Assembly: GCF_902497875.1 (NCBI RefSeq)
Contig: NZ_CABVHY010000010.1
Coordinates: forward strand, 1 to 64,000
Length of the DNA: 64,000 nucleotides
Reading direction: 5' to 3'
DNA from: Pseudomonas fluorescens
Lineage (GTDB): Bacteria; Pseudomonadota; Gammaproteobacteria; Pseudomonadales; Pseudomonadaceae
The notes under the pieces: model-generated
What the model was told of the DNA's origin: nothing
What the model saw: the letters and a program-made list of their open reading frames with translations, nothing else
Databases searched by the model: none
Made by a program: the position numbers and the translations under genes
Shown: one piece after another, positions 57,202 to 64,000 of the stretch
Position numbering within the stretch: position 1 is the first letter of the stretch
How the letters are laid out: every line of letters starts with the position of its first letter

Positions 57202-58119
57202 ATGACTCTCACAGAATTACGCTACATCGTTACCCTCGCTCAAGAGCAGCACTTCGGCCACGCGGCCGAGCGTTGCCATGTCAGCCAGCCGACCCTGTCG
57301 GTCGGCGTGAAGAAGCTTGAAGACGAACTCGGTGTGCTGATTTTCGAGCGCAGCAAAAGCGCGGTGCGCCTGACGCCCGTTGGCGAAGGTATCGTCGCCC
57401 AGGCCCAGAAGGTTCTCGAACAGGCCCAAGGCATCCGCGAACTGGCCCAGGCCGGCAAAAACCAGCTGACCGCCCCGCTGAAAGTCGGCGCGATCTACAC
57501 GGTGGGTCCGTACCTGTTTCCCCATCTGATTCCGCAACTGCACCGGGTCGCCCCGCAGATGCCGTTGTACATCGAAGAAAACTTTACCCACGTCCTGCGC
57601 GACAAACTGCGCAACGGCGAGTTGGACGCGATCATCATCGCCCTGCCGTTCAACGAAGCCGACGTGCTGACCCTGCAACTGTACGACGAGCCGTTCTACG
57701 TGCTGATGCCAAGCGGGCACGCCTGGACCCAGAAGAAGACCATCGACGCCAGCTTGCTCAACGACAAGAGCCTGTTGCTGCTCGGCGAAGGTCACTGCTT
57801 CCGCGATCAGGTACTCGAGGCCTGCCCGACCCTGAAGGGCAGCGAAGGCGCCAAGCACACCACGGTCGAATCCAGCTCCCTGGAAACCATTCGGCACATG
57901 GTCGCTTCCGGCCTGGGCATCTCGATCCTGCCACTCTCGGCGGTGGACAGCCATCATTACGCCCCCGGCGTGCTCGAAGTGCGCCCGCTGGCGCCACCCG
58001 TGCCGTTCCGCACCGTGGCGATCGCCTGGCGCGCCAGCTTCCCGCGGCCAAAAGCGATTGAAATTCTCGCTGACTCGATCCGCCTGTGCTCGGTGGCCAA
58101 GCCGCCAGCAGCGGCCTGA
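57202..58119 (+). CDS. oxyR: Peroxide-sensing regulator OxyR
   Basis: A 305-residue LysR regulator. N-terminal winged HTH (TLTELRYIVTLAQEQHFGHAAERCHVSQPTLSVGVKKLE), then the effector domain with the redox pair Cys199 and Cys208 (GEGHCFRDQVLEAC), at exactly the positions of the E. coli sensing cysteines. It activates katB, ahpC and related genes on peroxide. The ATG at 57202 gives the family start MTLTELRYI. recG starts 9 bp later. Confidence 0.97.
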   Translation: MTLTELRYIVTLAQEQHFGHAAERCHVSQPTLSVGVKKLEDELGVLIFERSKSAVRLTPVGEGIVAQAQKVLEQAQGIRELAQAGKNQLTAPLKVGAIYTVGPYLFPHLIPQLHRVAPQMPLYIEENFTHVLRDKLRNGELDAIIIALPFNEADVLTLQLYDEPFYVLMPSGHAWTQKKTIDASLLNDKSLLLLGEGHCFRDQVLEACPTLKGSEGAKHTTVESSSLETIRHMVASGLGISILPLSAVDSHHYAPGVLEVRPLAPPVPFRTVAIAWRASFPRPKAIEILADSIRLCSVAKPPAAA

Positions 58120-58128
58120 GCAGGCGCA

Positions 58129-60204
58129 ATGACTGAGCTGTCGAAAGTGCCGGTCACGGCGCTCAAGGGCGTCGGTGAAGCCATGGCCGAGAAACTGGCC
58201 AAGGTCGGCCTGGAGAATCTCCAGGACGTCCTGTTTCACCTGCCATTGCGCTATCAGGACCGCACCCGCGTGGTGCCGATCGGCCAATTGCGGCCGGGCC
58301 AGGATGCGGTGATCGAAGGTACCGTCAGCGGCGCCGACGTGGTCATGGGCAAGCGGCGCAGCTTACTGGTGCGCCTGCAGGACGGTACCGGTGGGCTCAG
58401 TCTGCGCTTCTATCATTTCAGCAACGCGCAAAAAGAAGGCCTCAAACGCGGTACCCGAGTGCGCTGTTATGGCGAGGCCCGGCCCGGCGCCTCGGGCCTG
58501 GAAATCTATCACCCGGAATACCGCGCCATCAACGGCGACGAGCCACCACCGGTGGATCAGACCCTGACGCCGATCTACCCGCTCACCGAAGGCCTGACCC
58601 AGCAGCGGCTGCGCCAGCTGTGTCAGCAAACCCTGGCCCTGCTGGGCCCGCAAAGCCTGCCCGACTGGCTGCCGGAAGAACTGGCGCGGGACTATCAGCT
58701 AGCGCCGCTGGACGACGCCATTCGTTACCTGCACCACCCTCCGGCGGACGCCGACGTCGACGAGCTCGCCCTGGGTCATCACTGGGCGCAGCACCGCCTG
58801 GCGTTTGAAGAGCTGTTGACTCATCAGCTGTCCCAACAGCGCCTGCGCGAGAGCCTGCGCTCCCAGCGTGCGCCGGCCTTGCCGAAAGCCAAAGTACTGC
58901 CCGCAAAATACCTGGCCAACCTGGGCTTCCCGCCAACCGGCGCGCAGCAACGGGTTGGCAACGAAATCGCCTACGACCTCAGCCAGCCCGAGCCGATGCT
59001 GCGACTGATCCAGGGCGATGTCGGTGCCGGTAAAACCGTGGTCGCCGCCCTCGCCGCCCTGCAGGCACTGGAGGCTGGCTATCAAGTCGCACTGATGGCG
59101 CCGACCGAGATTCTCGCCGAACAGCACTTCATCAACTTCTCCCGCTGGCTCGAACCGCTGGGTATCGAAACTGCCTGGCTGGCCGGCAAGCTCAAAGGAA
59201 AAAACCGCGTAGCGGCATTGGAGCAGATTGCCAACGGCACACCCATGGTGGTCGGCACCCATGCGCTGTTCCAGGACGAAGTGCAGTTCAAGAACCTGGC
59301 CCTGGCAATCATCGACGAGCAGCACCGCTTCGGCGTGCAGCAACGCCTGGCGTTGCGTCAGAAAGGCGTGGGTGGGCGGATGTGTCCGCATCAGCTGATC
59401 ATGACCGCTACGCCGATTCCGCGCACCCTCGCCATGAGCGCCTACGCCGACCTCGACACCTCGATCCTCGACGAGCTGCCGCCCGGCCGGACTCCGGTGA
59501 ACACCGTGCTGATCACCGATACCCGGCGCATCGAAGTCATCGAACGGGTGCGCGCGGCCTGCGCCGAGGGGCGCCAGGCGTATTGGGTGTGCACGCTGAT
59601 TGAAGAATCCGAAGAACTGACCTGCCAGGCCGCCGAAACCACCTATGAAGACCTCACCAGTGCGCTTGGTGAATTGCGGGTTGGACTGATTCACGGGCGC
59701 ATGAAGCCCGCCGAGAAGGCGGCGGTCATGGCCGAGTTCAAGGCCGGCGCCCTGCAATTGCTGGTGGCGACCACGGTGATCGAAGTCGGCGTCGATGTGC
59801 CCAACGCCAGCCTGATGATCATCGAAAACCCCGAGCGCCTGGGTCTCGCCCAGCTGCACCAGTTGCGTGGGCGAGTCGGTCGTGGCAGCGCCGCCAGTCA
59901 CTGCGTGCTGCTCTACCATCCGCCACTGTCGCAGATCGGGCGCCAACGCTTGGGCATCATGCGCGAGACCAACGACGGCTTCATCATCGCCGAGAAAGAC
60001 CTCGAACTGCGCGGTCCCGGCGAGATGCTCGGCACCCGGCAAACCGGCCTGTTGCAGTTCAAGGTCGCCGACCTGATGCGCGACGCCGATCTGCTTCCGG
60101 CAGTGCGCGACGCAGCGCAAGCCTTGCTCGAGCGCTGGCCGCAACACGTGAGCCCGCTGCTGGAACGCTGGCTACGACATGGGCAGCAATACGGCCAAGT
60201 GTGA
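58129..60204 (+). CDS. recG: ATP-dependent DNA helicase RecG
   Basis: A 691-residue SF2 helicase that reverses stalled forks and branches recombination intermediates. The N-terminal wedge/OB domain (to about residue 240) precedes the helicase core: Walker A GDVGAGKTVVAAL, DEQHRFGVQQR (motif II), TATPIPRT (motif III), and RGRVGRG (motif VI). All motifs look intact. It follows oxyR by 9 bp. Confidence 0.97.
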   Translation: MTELSKVPVTALKGVGEAMAEKLAKVGLENLQDVLFHLPLRYQDRTRVVPIGQLRPGQDAVIEGTVSGADVVMGKRRSLLVRLQDGTGGLSLRFYHFSNAQKEGLKRGTRVRCYGEARPGASGLEIYHPEYRAINGDEPPPVDQTLTPIYPLTEGLTQQRLRQLCQQTLALLGPQSLPDWLPEELARDYQLAPLDDAIRYLHHPPADADVDELALGHHWAQHRLAFEELLTHQLSQQRLRESLRSQRAPALPKAKVLPAKYLANLGFPPTGAQQRVGNEIAYDLSQPEPMLRLIQGDVGAGKTVVAALAALQALEAGYQVALMAPTEILAEQHFINFSRWLEPLGIETAWLAGKLKGKNRVAALEQIANGTPMVVGTHALFQDEVQFKNLALAIIDEQHRFGVQQRLALRQKGVGGRMCPHQLIMTATPIPRTLAMSAYADLDTSILDELPPGRTPVNTVLITDTRRIEVIERVRAACAEGRQAYWVCTLIEESEELTCQAAETTYEDLTSALGELRVGLIHGRMKPAEKAAVMAEFKAGALQLLVATTVIEVGVDVPNASLMIIENPERLGLAQLHQLRGRVGRGSAASHCVLLYHPPLSQIGRQRLGIMRETNDGFIIAEKDLELRGPGEMLGTRQTGLLQFKVADLMRDADLLPAVRDAAQALLERWPQHVSPLLERWLRHGQQYGQV

Positions 60205-60282
60205 GCAGCGTCTCAGTTTTTGAACCAATGGCATAACCAAGCTGGTTATACTCTTGAAATTGTTCGAAAACGGATACAGGCC

Positions 60283-61683
60283 ATGACTGAAGTTGCCCTT
60301 GCTCCAGCAACCCCACACACTCCGTCTGTTATCCGGCTGCTGCTGGGCAAGCTGGCCATCAGCTACACCGAAGTGCTTGACCATCCCGGCCTTCCCGCCG
60401 CGCGCAAGGTCCAGGCAGTTCTGCTGGACGACGCCGTCGGCGTGTTGATGGTGCTGTTTCCACAAAGCCAATTGCTCGATCTCAACCGTCTCTGCGAACT
60501 GACGGGCCGACGCCTGACGGCGGTGCCGCAGGATCGCCTGGAGCGCATGCTCGGCAAACACAACCTGAGCCTGCTGCCGGGTTTGCCGAGCCTCACCAGT
60601 TCACCCTGCCTCTATGAAGAAAGCCTGCTGCGCGAACCTAGTCTGCTGATCAATTCCGGCGAGCCGGAGTTGCTGCTGGAAGTTTCCCGGGAAGACTTCA
60701 AAAACCTGCTGAACAAGGCCAGCGCCGCACACTTCGGCGAGGCCTTGAACGCCATCCGCCCGAACCTCGACCGCCCCCACGATGACCGCGAGGAAATCAC
60801 CCAGGCGGTGCAGGCCTTTACCGCCAGAAGAATTCAGCAACGCCTCGAAGAGACCATCGAGATCCCACCGCTGGCCGAAACTGCGCAAAAAATCATCAAA
60901 TTGCGAGTCGACCCCAACGCCACCATCGACGACATCACCGGTGTGGTGGAAACCGATCCGGCCCTGGCCGCGCAAGTGGTGAGCTGGGCGGCATCGCCGT
61001 ACTACGCCTCGCCAGGCAAGATTCGTTCAGTGGAAGACGCGATCGTTCGCGTGCTCGGTTTCGATCTGGTGATCAACCTGGCGCTGGGCCTGGCCCTGGG
61101 CAAAACCCTGAGCCTGCCCAAGGACCATCCACAACATACGACGCCCTACTGGCAGCAATCGATCTACACCGCCGCGGTCATCGAGGGCCTGACCCGCGCC
61201 ATGCCCCGCGCCCAGCGCCCGGAAGCCGGCCTGACCTACCTGGCAGGCTTGCTGCACAACTTCGGCTATCTGCTGCTGGCCCACGTCTTCCCGCCGCACT
61301 TCTCGCTGATCTGCCGCCACTTGGAGGTCAATCCGCATTTGTGCCACAGCTACGTCGAGCAACACTTGCTGGGCATCAGCCGTGAACAGATCGGTGCCTG
61401 GCTGATGCGCTACTGGGATATGCCGGAAGAACTGTCCACTGCCCTGCGCTTCCAGCACGACCCAGGCTACGACGGCGACTATGCCGCCTATCCGAACCTG
61501 GTGTGCCTGGCGGTACGCTTGCTGCGCAGCCGCGGCATCGGCTCCGGCCCCGAGGAAGAAATCCCCGACGCTCTACTTGAACGTCTGGGCATGAGCCGCG
61601 ACAAAGCCGAAGACGTGGTCGGCAAAGTGCTCGAGGCCGAGGTGATGCTGCGCGAACTGGCTTCGCAGTTCAGCCAGCATTGA
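60283..61683 (+). CDS. YbaK-like/HDOD fusion protein
   Basis: A 466-residue protein. Residues about 1-155 resemble a YbaK/EbsC-type aminoacyl-tRNA deacylase fold (PAARKVQAVLLDDAVGVLMVLFP, then LLPGLPSLTSSPCLYEESLL). Residues about 205-400 are an HDOD domain (IPPLAETAQKIIKLRVDPNATIDDITGVVETDPALAAQVVSWA), a degenerate HD domain used in signalling. The C-terminal 60 residues are helical. The two-domain layout is conserved after recG in pseudomonads (PA5346 by my recollection), but its function is unknown. The ATG at 60283 is used. Confidence 0.85.
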   Translation: MTEVALAPATPHTPSVIRLLLGKLAISYTEVLDHPGLPAARKVQAVLLDDAVGVLMVLFPQSQLLDLNRLCELTGRRLTAVPQDRLERMLGKHNLSLLPGLPSLTSSPCLYEESLLREPSLLINSGEPELLLEVSREDFKNLLNKASAAHFGEALNAIRPNLDRPHDDREEITQAVQAFTARRIQQRLEETIEIPPLAETAQKIIKLRVDPNATIDDITGVVETDPALAAQVVSWAASPYYASPGKIRSVEDAIVRVLGFDLVINLALGLALGKTLSLPKDHPQHTTPYWQQSIYTAAVIEGLTRAMPRAQRPEAGLTYLAGLLHNFGYLLLAHVFPPHFSLICRHLEVNPHLCHSYVEQHLLGISREQIGAWLMRYWDMPEELSTALRFQHDPGYDGDYAAYPNLVCLAVRLLRSRGIGSGPEEEIPDALLERLGMSRDKAEDVVGKVLEAEVMLRELASQFSQH

Positions 61684-61704
61684 TCCGGCGCCTGCCAAAT
61701 CGCC

Positions 61705-61801
61705 AAGACCGCAGCCTGCGGCAGCTCCTGCGCCAAGCCGGTTCACCTTTGAAATAACAGGGGGTGCGCAAACCTCGAGCTGCCGAAGGCTGCGATCTTT
61801 T
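61705..61801. repeat. REPIN, GCAGCTCC class
   Basis: GACCGCAGCCTGCGGCAGCTCC and the inverted GAGCTGCCGAAGGCTGCGATC with TTTT tail, enclosing a spacer. It is between the HDOD gene and the convergent small protein gene. Confidence 0.85.
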
Positions 61802-61829
61802 AGGCCGCACAGCGCTAAACTGACTAGCC

Positions 61830-62210
61830 TCAAGCCGTCGCCTTTTTCCTCGGCTTCAAATACTTGGTCAACCCCTGGAACCAGATCACCAGCGCCGGGT
61901 TGCCCTTGATCTGGATCGACTTATCCTGGATCCCGGTCATGAATGCCAATTGCTTGTTCTTCGCCTGCATCGTCGCAAAGCCGTATGCAGCGTCTTTAAA
62001 GGCAATGGCAAACGCCGGCGTTGGGTAAACACCCGAACTGCTGGTAATTCGCTGGTCTTTGACGAAGAAGTGACGAGCCACCTTGCCGTCAAGGGTCTGC
62101 AACTGGAACACCAGTTCTTTATCAGCCAACTGCTGCTGAAACGCCGGGTTATTACGGCTGGCTTTACCCATCAGCAGGCCCAGCATCCAGAGAAGAAAAC
62201 GAAATTTCAT
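61830..62210 (-). CDS. SCP2-like small protein, probably membrane-linked
   Basis: A 126-residue protein. A hydrophobic N-terminus (MKFRFLLWMLGLLMGKA) precedes a domain whose pattern resembles SCP2/sterol-carrier lipid-binding folds: a beta-sheet start (LVFQLQTLDGKVARHFFVKDQRI) and the closing IQIKGNPALVIWFQGLTKYL. This matches small exported pseudomonad proteins annotated as SCP-2 family helix-grip proteins, but I hold that loosely. The ATG at 62210 has GAGG eight bases upstream. Lys/Arg-rich C-terminus. Confidence 0.65.
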   Translation of the reverse strand: MKFRFLLWMLGLLMGKASRNNPAFQQQLADKELVFQLQTLDGKVARHFFVKDQRITSSSGVYPTPAFAIAFKDAAYGFATMQAKNKQLAFMTGIQDKSIQIKGNPALVIWFQGLTKYLKPRKKATA

Positions 62211-62275
62211 GCACACGGCCTCGTGGAGTTATTGGATGGCCGTGGGAGTTTAACGGTTTAACAGTAGAACGCCAC

Positions 62276-62306
62276 CGATCTCCTTCGTTAGAAGGAGATC
62301 GACTGA
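62276..62306 (+). terminator. Terminator-like hairpin
   Basis: CGATCTCCTTC and GAAGGAGATCG pair perfectly over a GTTA loop and are followed by ACTGATTTTT. No plus-strand gene ends here, so it may end a small RNA or transcription from further upstream. Confidence 0.5.
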
Positions 62307-62478
62307 TTTTTAGCACTTATAGCAACAAATTACTACAAACCGCGCGTAGACATTCGATCAAGACGGTGGCACCCGTGTCACCCATACTGACTAGCGATTC
62401 AGTTCTTCCTTGATTCGTTGAAACCGCGACTGGGTCACCGCGTCGGTGTCATGCGGTCAGAGCATCGCGCACAAAAGG

Positions 62479-62518
62479 TTATAAAGTCAGACCACATCGA
62501 TATAAGTGGTTATAAAAA
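62479..62518 (+). promoter_or_regulatory. GGTTATAAA direct repeat upstream of the TSUP gene
   Basis: The 9-mer GGTTATAAA occurs at 62479 and 62510, a period of 31 bp (three helical turns), ending about 60 bp before the TSUP start. Part of each copy looks like a -10 hexamer (TATAAA). It could be an operator pair or duplicated promoter. Confidence 0.4.
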
Positions 62519-62578
62519 AAATCGCTATGCTGCCGGCCTGATATTTGTGTGGTCACGCTTGATTTGCAGGTCTTGCTA

Positions 62579-63364
62579 ATGGATTTCGGTAATTTGGGTT
62601 TTGTCGTTGCAGGCTTGGTGGTCGGGTTTATTGTCGGCATGACTGGCATAGGGGGTGGTTCTTTAATGACGCCCATTCTTTTATGGTTTGGCATTAATCC
62701 AGCCACTGCCGTCGGGACAGACTTGCTTTATGCGGCCATCACCAAATCCGGCGGTGTATTAGTTCATAAAAAGAACGACAACATAGACTGGAAAATTACC
62801 GGCTGGCTGACCCTTGGCAGTGTGCCGGCGGTACTGCTAACGCTGTGGTTTCTGAAAAGTTTGCATACTGACACCCAAGCGATGAATTCGGTTATCAAAC
62901 AGGCCTTGGGCTTCGTTTTGTTGCTGACTGCACTGGCCATTTTCTTCAAGAAACGATTGCTGGCATTTGCCCAGAAGCATGCAGGCGACCACTATAAGCT
63001 CAGTGACTCGAACCTGAACATATTGACGGTAGTCACTGGCCTGATACTCGGCACAATGGTAGCACTCACCTCCATCGGTGCTGGCGCATTGGGTACTGTG
63101 GCGCTGTTTATCTTGTACCCTTTTCTTTCCACCAAGCGTTTAGTGGGGACAGAAATCGCCCACGCAGTGCCCCTGACATTAGTCGCCGGTTTGGGCCATG
63201 CGAGCATGGGCAATATGGATTGGCATTTATTAGGCTACTTACTGATAGGATCCCTGCCAGGGATTTACATTGGCAGTCATTTATCTGGCCGCGTTTCTGA
63301 CGAAATATTGCGTCCTTGCCTGGCCGTCATGCTGATTTTCATTGGTTCCAGGTTGGCGTTTTGA
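62579..63364 (+). CDS. TSUP family permease (TauE/SafE)
   Basis: A 261-residue membrane protein with about seven spans. The N-terminal GLVVGFIVGMTGIGGGSLMTPILLWFG and the second-half GLILGTMVALTSIGAGALGTVALF are the duplicated TSUP motif. TSUP permeases export or import sulfite, sulfoacetate, taurine products and similar anions. The coding region looks AT-richer than neighbours, and no sulfur-metabolism gene is adjacent, so the substrate is unknown. Confidence 0.85.
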   Translation: MDFGNLGFVVAGLVVGFIVGMTGIGGGSLMTPILLWFGINPATAVGTDLLYAAITKSGGVLVHKKNDNIDWKITGWLTLGSVPAVLLTLWFLKSLHTDTQAMNSVIKQALGFVLLLTALAIFFKKRLLAFAQKHAGDHYKLSDSNLNILTVVTGLILGTMVALTSIGAGALGTVALFILYPFLSTKRLVGTEIAHAVPLTLVAGLGHASMGNMDWHLLGYLLIGSLPGIYIGSHLSGRVSDEILRPCLAVMLIFIGSRLAF

Positions 63365-63413
63365 TCCAGCTGTAAGACTCACGCCAAACATCACCCAAGC
63401 GCCTGCTCTTCAT

Positions 63414-63899
63414 TCATAGCTTGTAGCCGATCTGTCGCAACAGATTCTTGCGCCACACAATGTCTTCGTCGCCTTCAATGTCAGTGGCACACAAGCCATC
63501 CACCACGCCCAGGACCGCCCGCCCTTGCGCGGTTTCAGCCAGAATCACTTCGGTTGGATTGGCGGTTGCGCAAAAAACCCGGCAGACCTCTGGGACCATC
63601 TTGATGGTATTCAGCAGGTTCAACGGATAAAAACCTTCCCCAAGAAAAATAATGAAGCTATGCCCGGCGGCAATGGCTTTTGCATTCTTCTGGGCCAGTT
63701 CGATCATGGCCGTATCGGTGCCGGACCAGCGCACCAGGCACTTGCCAGAAGCTTCGCAGAAGGCCACTCCAAACTTGATACCTGGCACGGCACCCACCAA
63801 CGCTTCGTGGATGTCCTCGACGGACTTGATGAAGTGTGTCTGACCAAAAATGAAGTTCGTCTCTTGCGGCTTATCGATTTTCACAGTGAACAGTTGCAT
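63414..63899 (-). CDS. Adenosine-specific kinase family protein (DUF355)
   Basis: A 161-residue protein of the DUF355/adenosine-specific kinase family. Family-like segments are the opening MQLFTVKIDKP, NFIFGQTHFIKSVEDI, KFGVAFCEASG and FCATANPTEVILAET. The family is best known from archaea and thermophilic bacteria, where one structure suggested AMP or adenosine binding; its biological reaction is not settled. GGAGAG lies nine bases before the ATG. It is convergent with the TSUP gene. Confidence 0.82.
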   Translation of the reverse strand: MQLFTVKIDKPQETNFIFGQTHFIKSVEDIHEALVGAVPGIKFGVAFCEASGKCLVRWSGTDTAMIELAQKNAKAIAAGHSFIIFLGEGFYPLNLLNTIKMVPEVCRVFCATANPTEVILAETAQGRAVLGVVDGLCATDIEGDEDIVWRKNLLRQIGYKL

Positions 63900-64000
63900 T
63901 CCAATCTCTCCTTTGCCGAAGTTGCCTGACGCTGCAGAGGCAGCTGAGGTTTTCCGGGTCTGGCGCCTTGAAAAAGAGGCAGAATTATTCAGCGAAAATA
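63900..64000. other. Window end, no gene seen
   Basis: The last 101 bases hold only the ribosome-binding region of the minus-strand adenosine-kinase gene and sequence with no recognisable feature. They may include its promoter, but none is clear. Confidence 0.4.

Larger units (their letters stand above)
62211..62578. other. 368-bp AT-richer gap before the TSUP gene
   Basis: No gene seen. Contents: an 11-bp perfect hairpin followed by a T-run (62276-62306), then two copies of GGTTATAAA (62479-62487 and 62510-62518), then the TSUP start. Base composition looks AT-richer than the surrounding core genes. Confidence 0.5.

Overview
The window is a stretch of core chromosome from a Pseudomonas, most likely a member of the P. 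fluorescens group. This is inferred from the gene set (crc, sutA, algC, pauR- and proE-like genes, glnK-amtB, spoT-rpoZ-gmk), from a gene order that follows the PA5276-PA5346 part of P. aeruginosa as I remember it, from the high GC content, and from many intergenic REP/REPIN palindromes of the kinds known in P. fluorescens. I see no prophage, insertion sequence, CRISPR array, rRNA or tRNA.

Layout. 1-6.6 kb: frataxin cyaY with a DUF1289 gene, then the divergent lptM-lysA-dapF-DUF484-xerC-HAD operon, then sutA and yjbQ. 6.8-9.2 kb: the nitrogen-control pair glnK-amtB behind a recognisable sigma-54 promoter with NtrC-type sites, then ubiK. 9.3-17.1 kb: a small membrane protein, comM, a periplasmic DUF4432 protein, a LysR regulator, a MATE exporter and a GGDEF/EAL protein. 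17.4-22.7 kb: rep helicase, xpt, a CoA-transferase-family enzyme and cytochrome c5. 22.8-36 kb: a nitrogen-catabolism block with pauR-like regulator, dadX, ridA, dadA, lrp/dadR, a PuuB-like oxidase, a MocR regulator, a phospholipase D lipoprotein, an MFS exporter, KauB-like dehydrogenase and a cupin. D-alanine oxidation gives an imine that RidA can hydrolyse, and PuuB/KauB carry out successive steps of polyamine breakdown.

36-46.7 kb: ribosomal genes rpmBG, a peptide-binding protein, radC, coaBC-dut, algC, argB, a three-gene accessory cassette of unknown function, then pyrE and crc. 46.9-54.5 kb: DUF4870, rph, yicC, gmk, rpoZ, spoT, a second ridA, a lipoprotein and an NAD-dependent epimerase. 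54.7-61.7 kb: exbB-exbD-tonB, oxyR, recG and a YbaK-HDOD protein. 61.8-64 kb: a small SCP2-like protein, an AT-richer TSUP permease and an adenosine-specific-kinase family protein.

The best candidates for something undescribed are: the argB-pyrE cassette (zinc-ribbon-like protein, HTH-like protein, membrane protein) with a pair of 16-bp near-identical direct repeats exactly 22 bp apart in its upstream region; the REP elements that supply the stop codons of three different genes; and a strong terminator-like hairpin inside the dadA-ridA-dadX operon. All functions are assigned by reading protein motifs and by recall of families; no database search was run.
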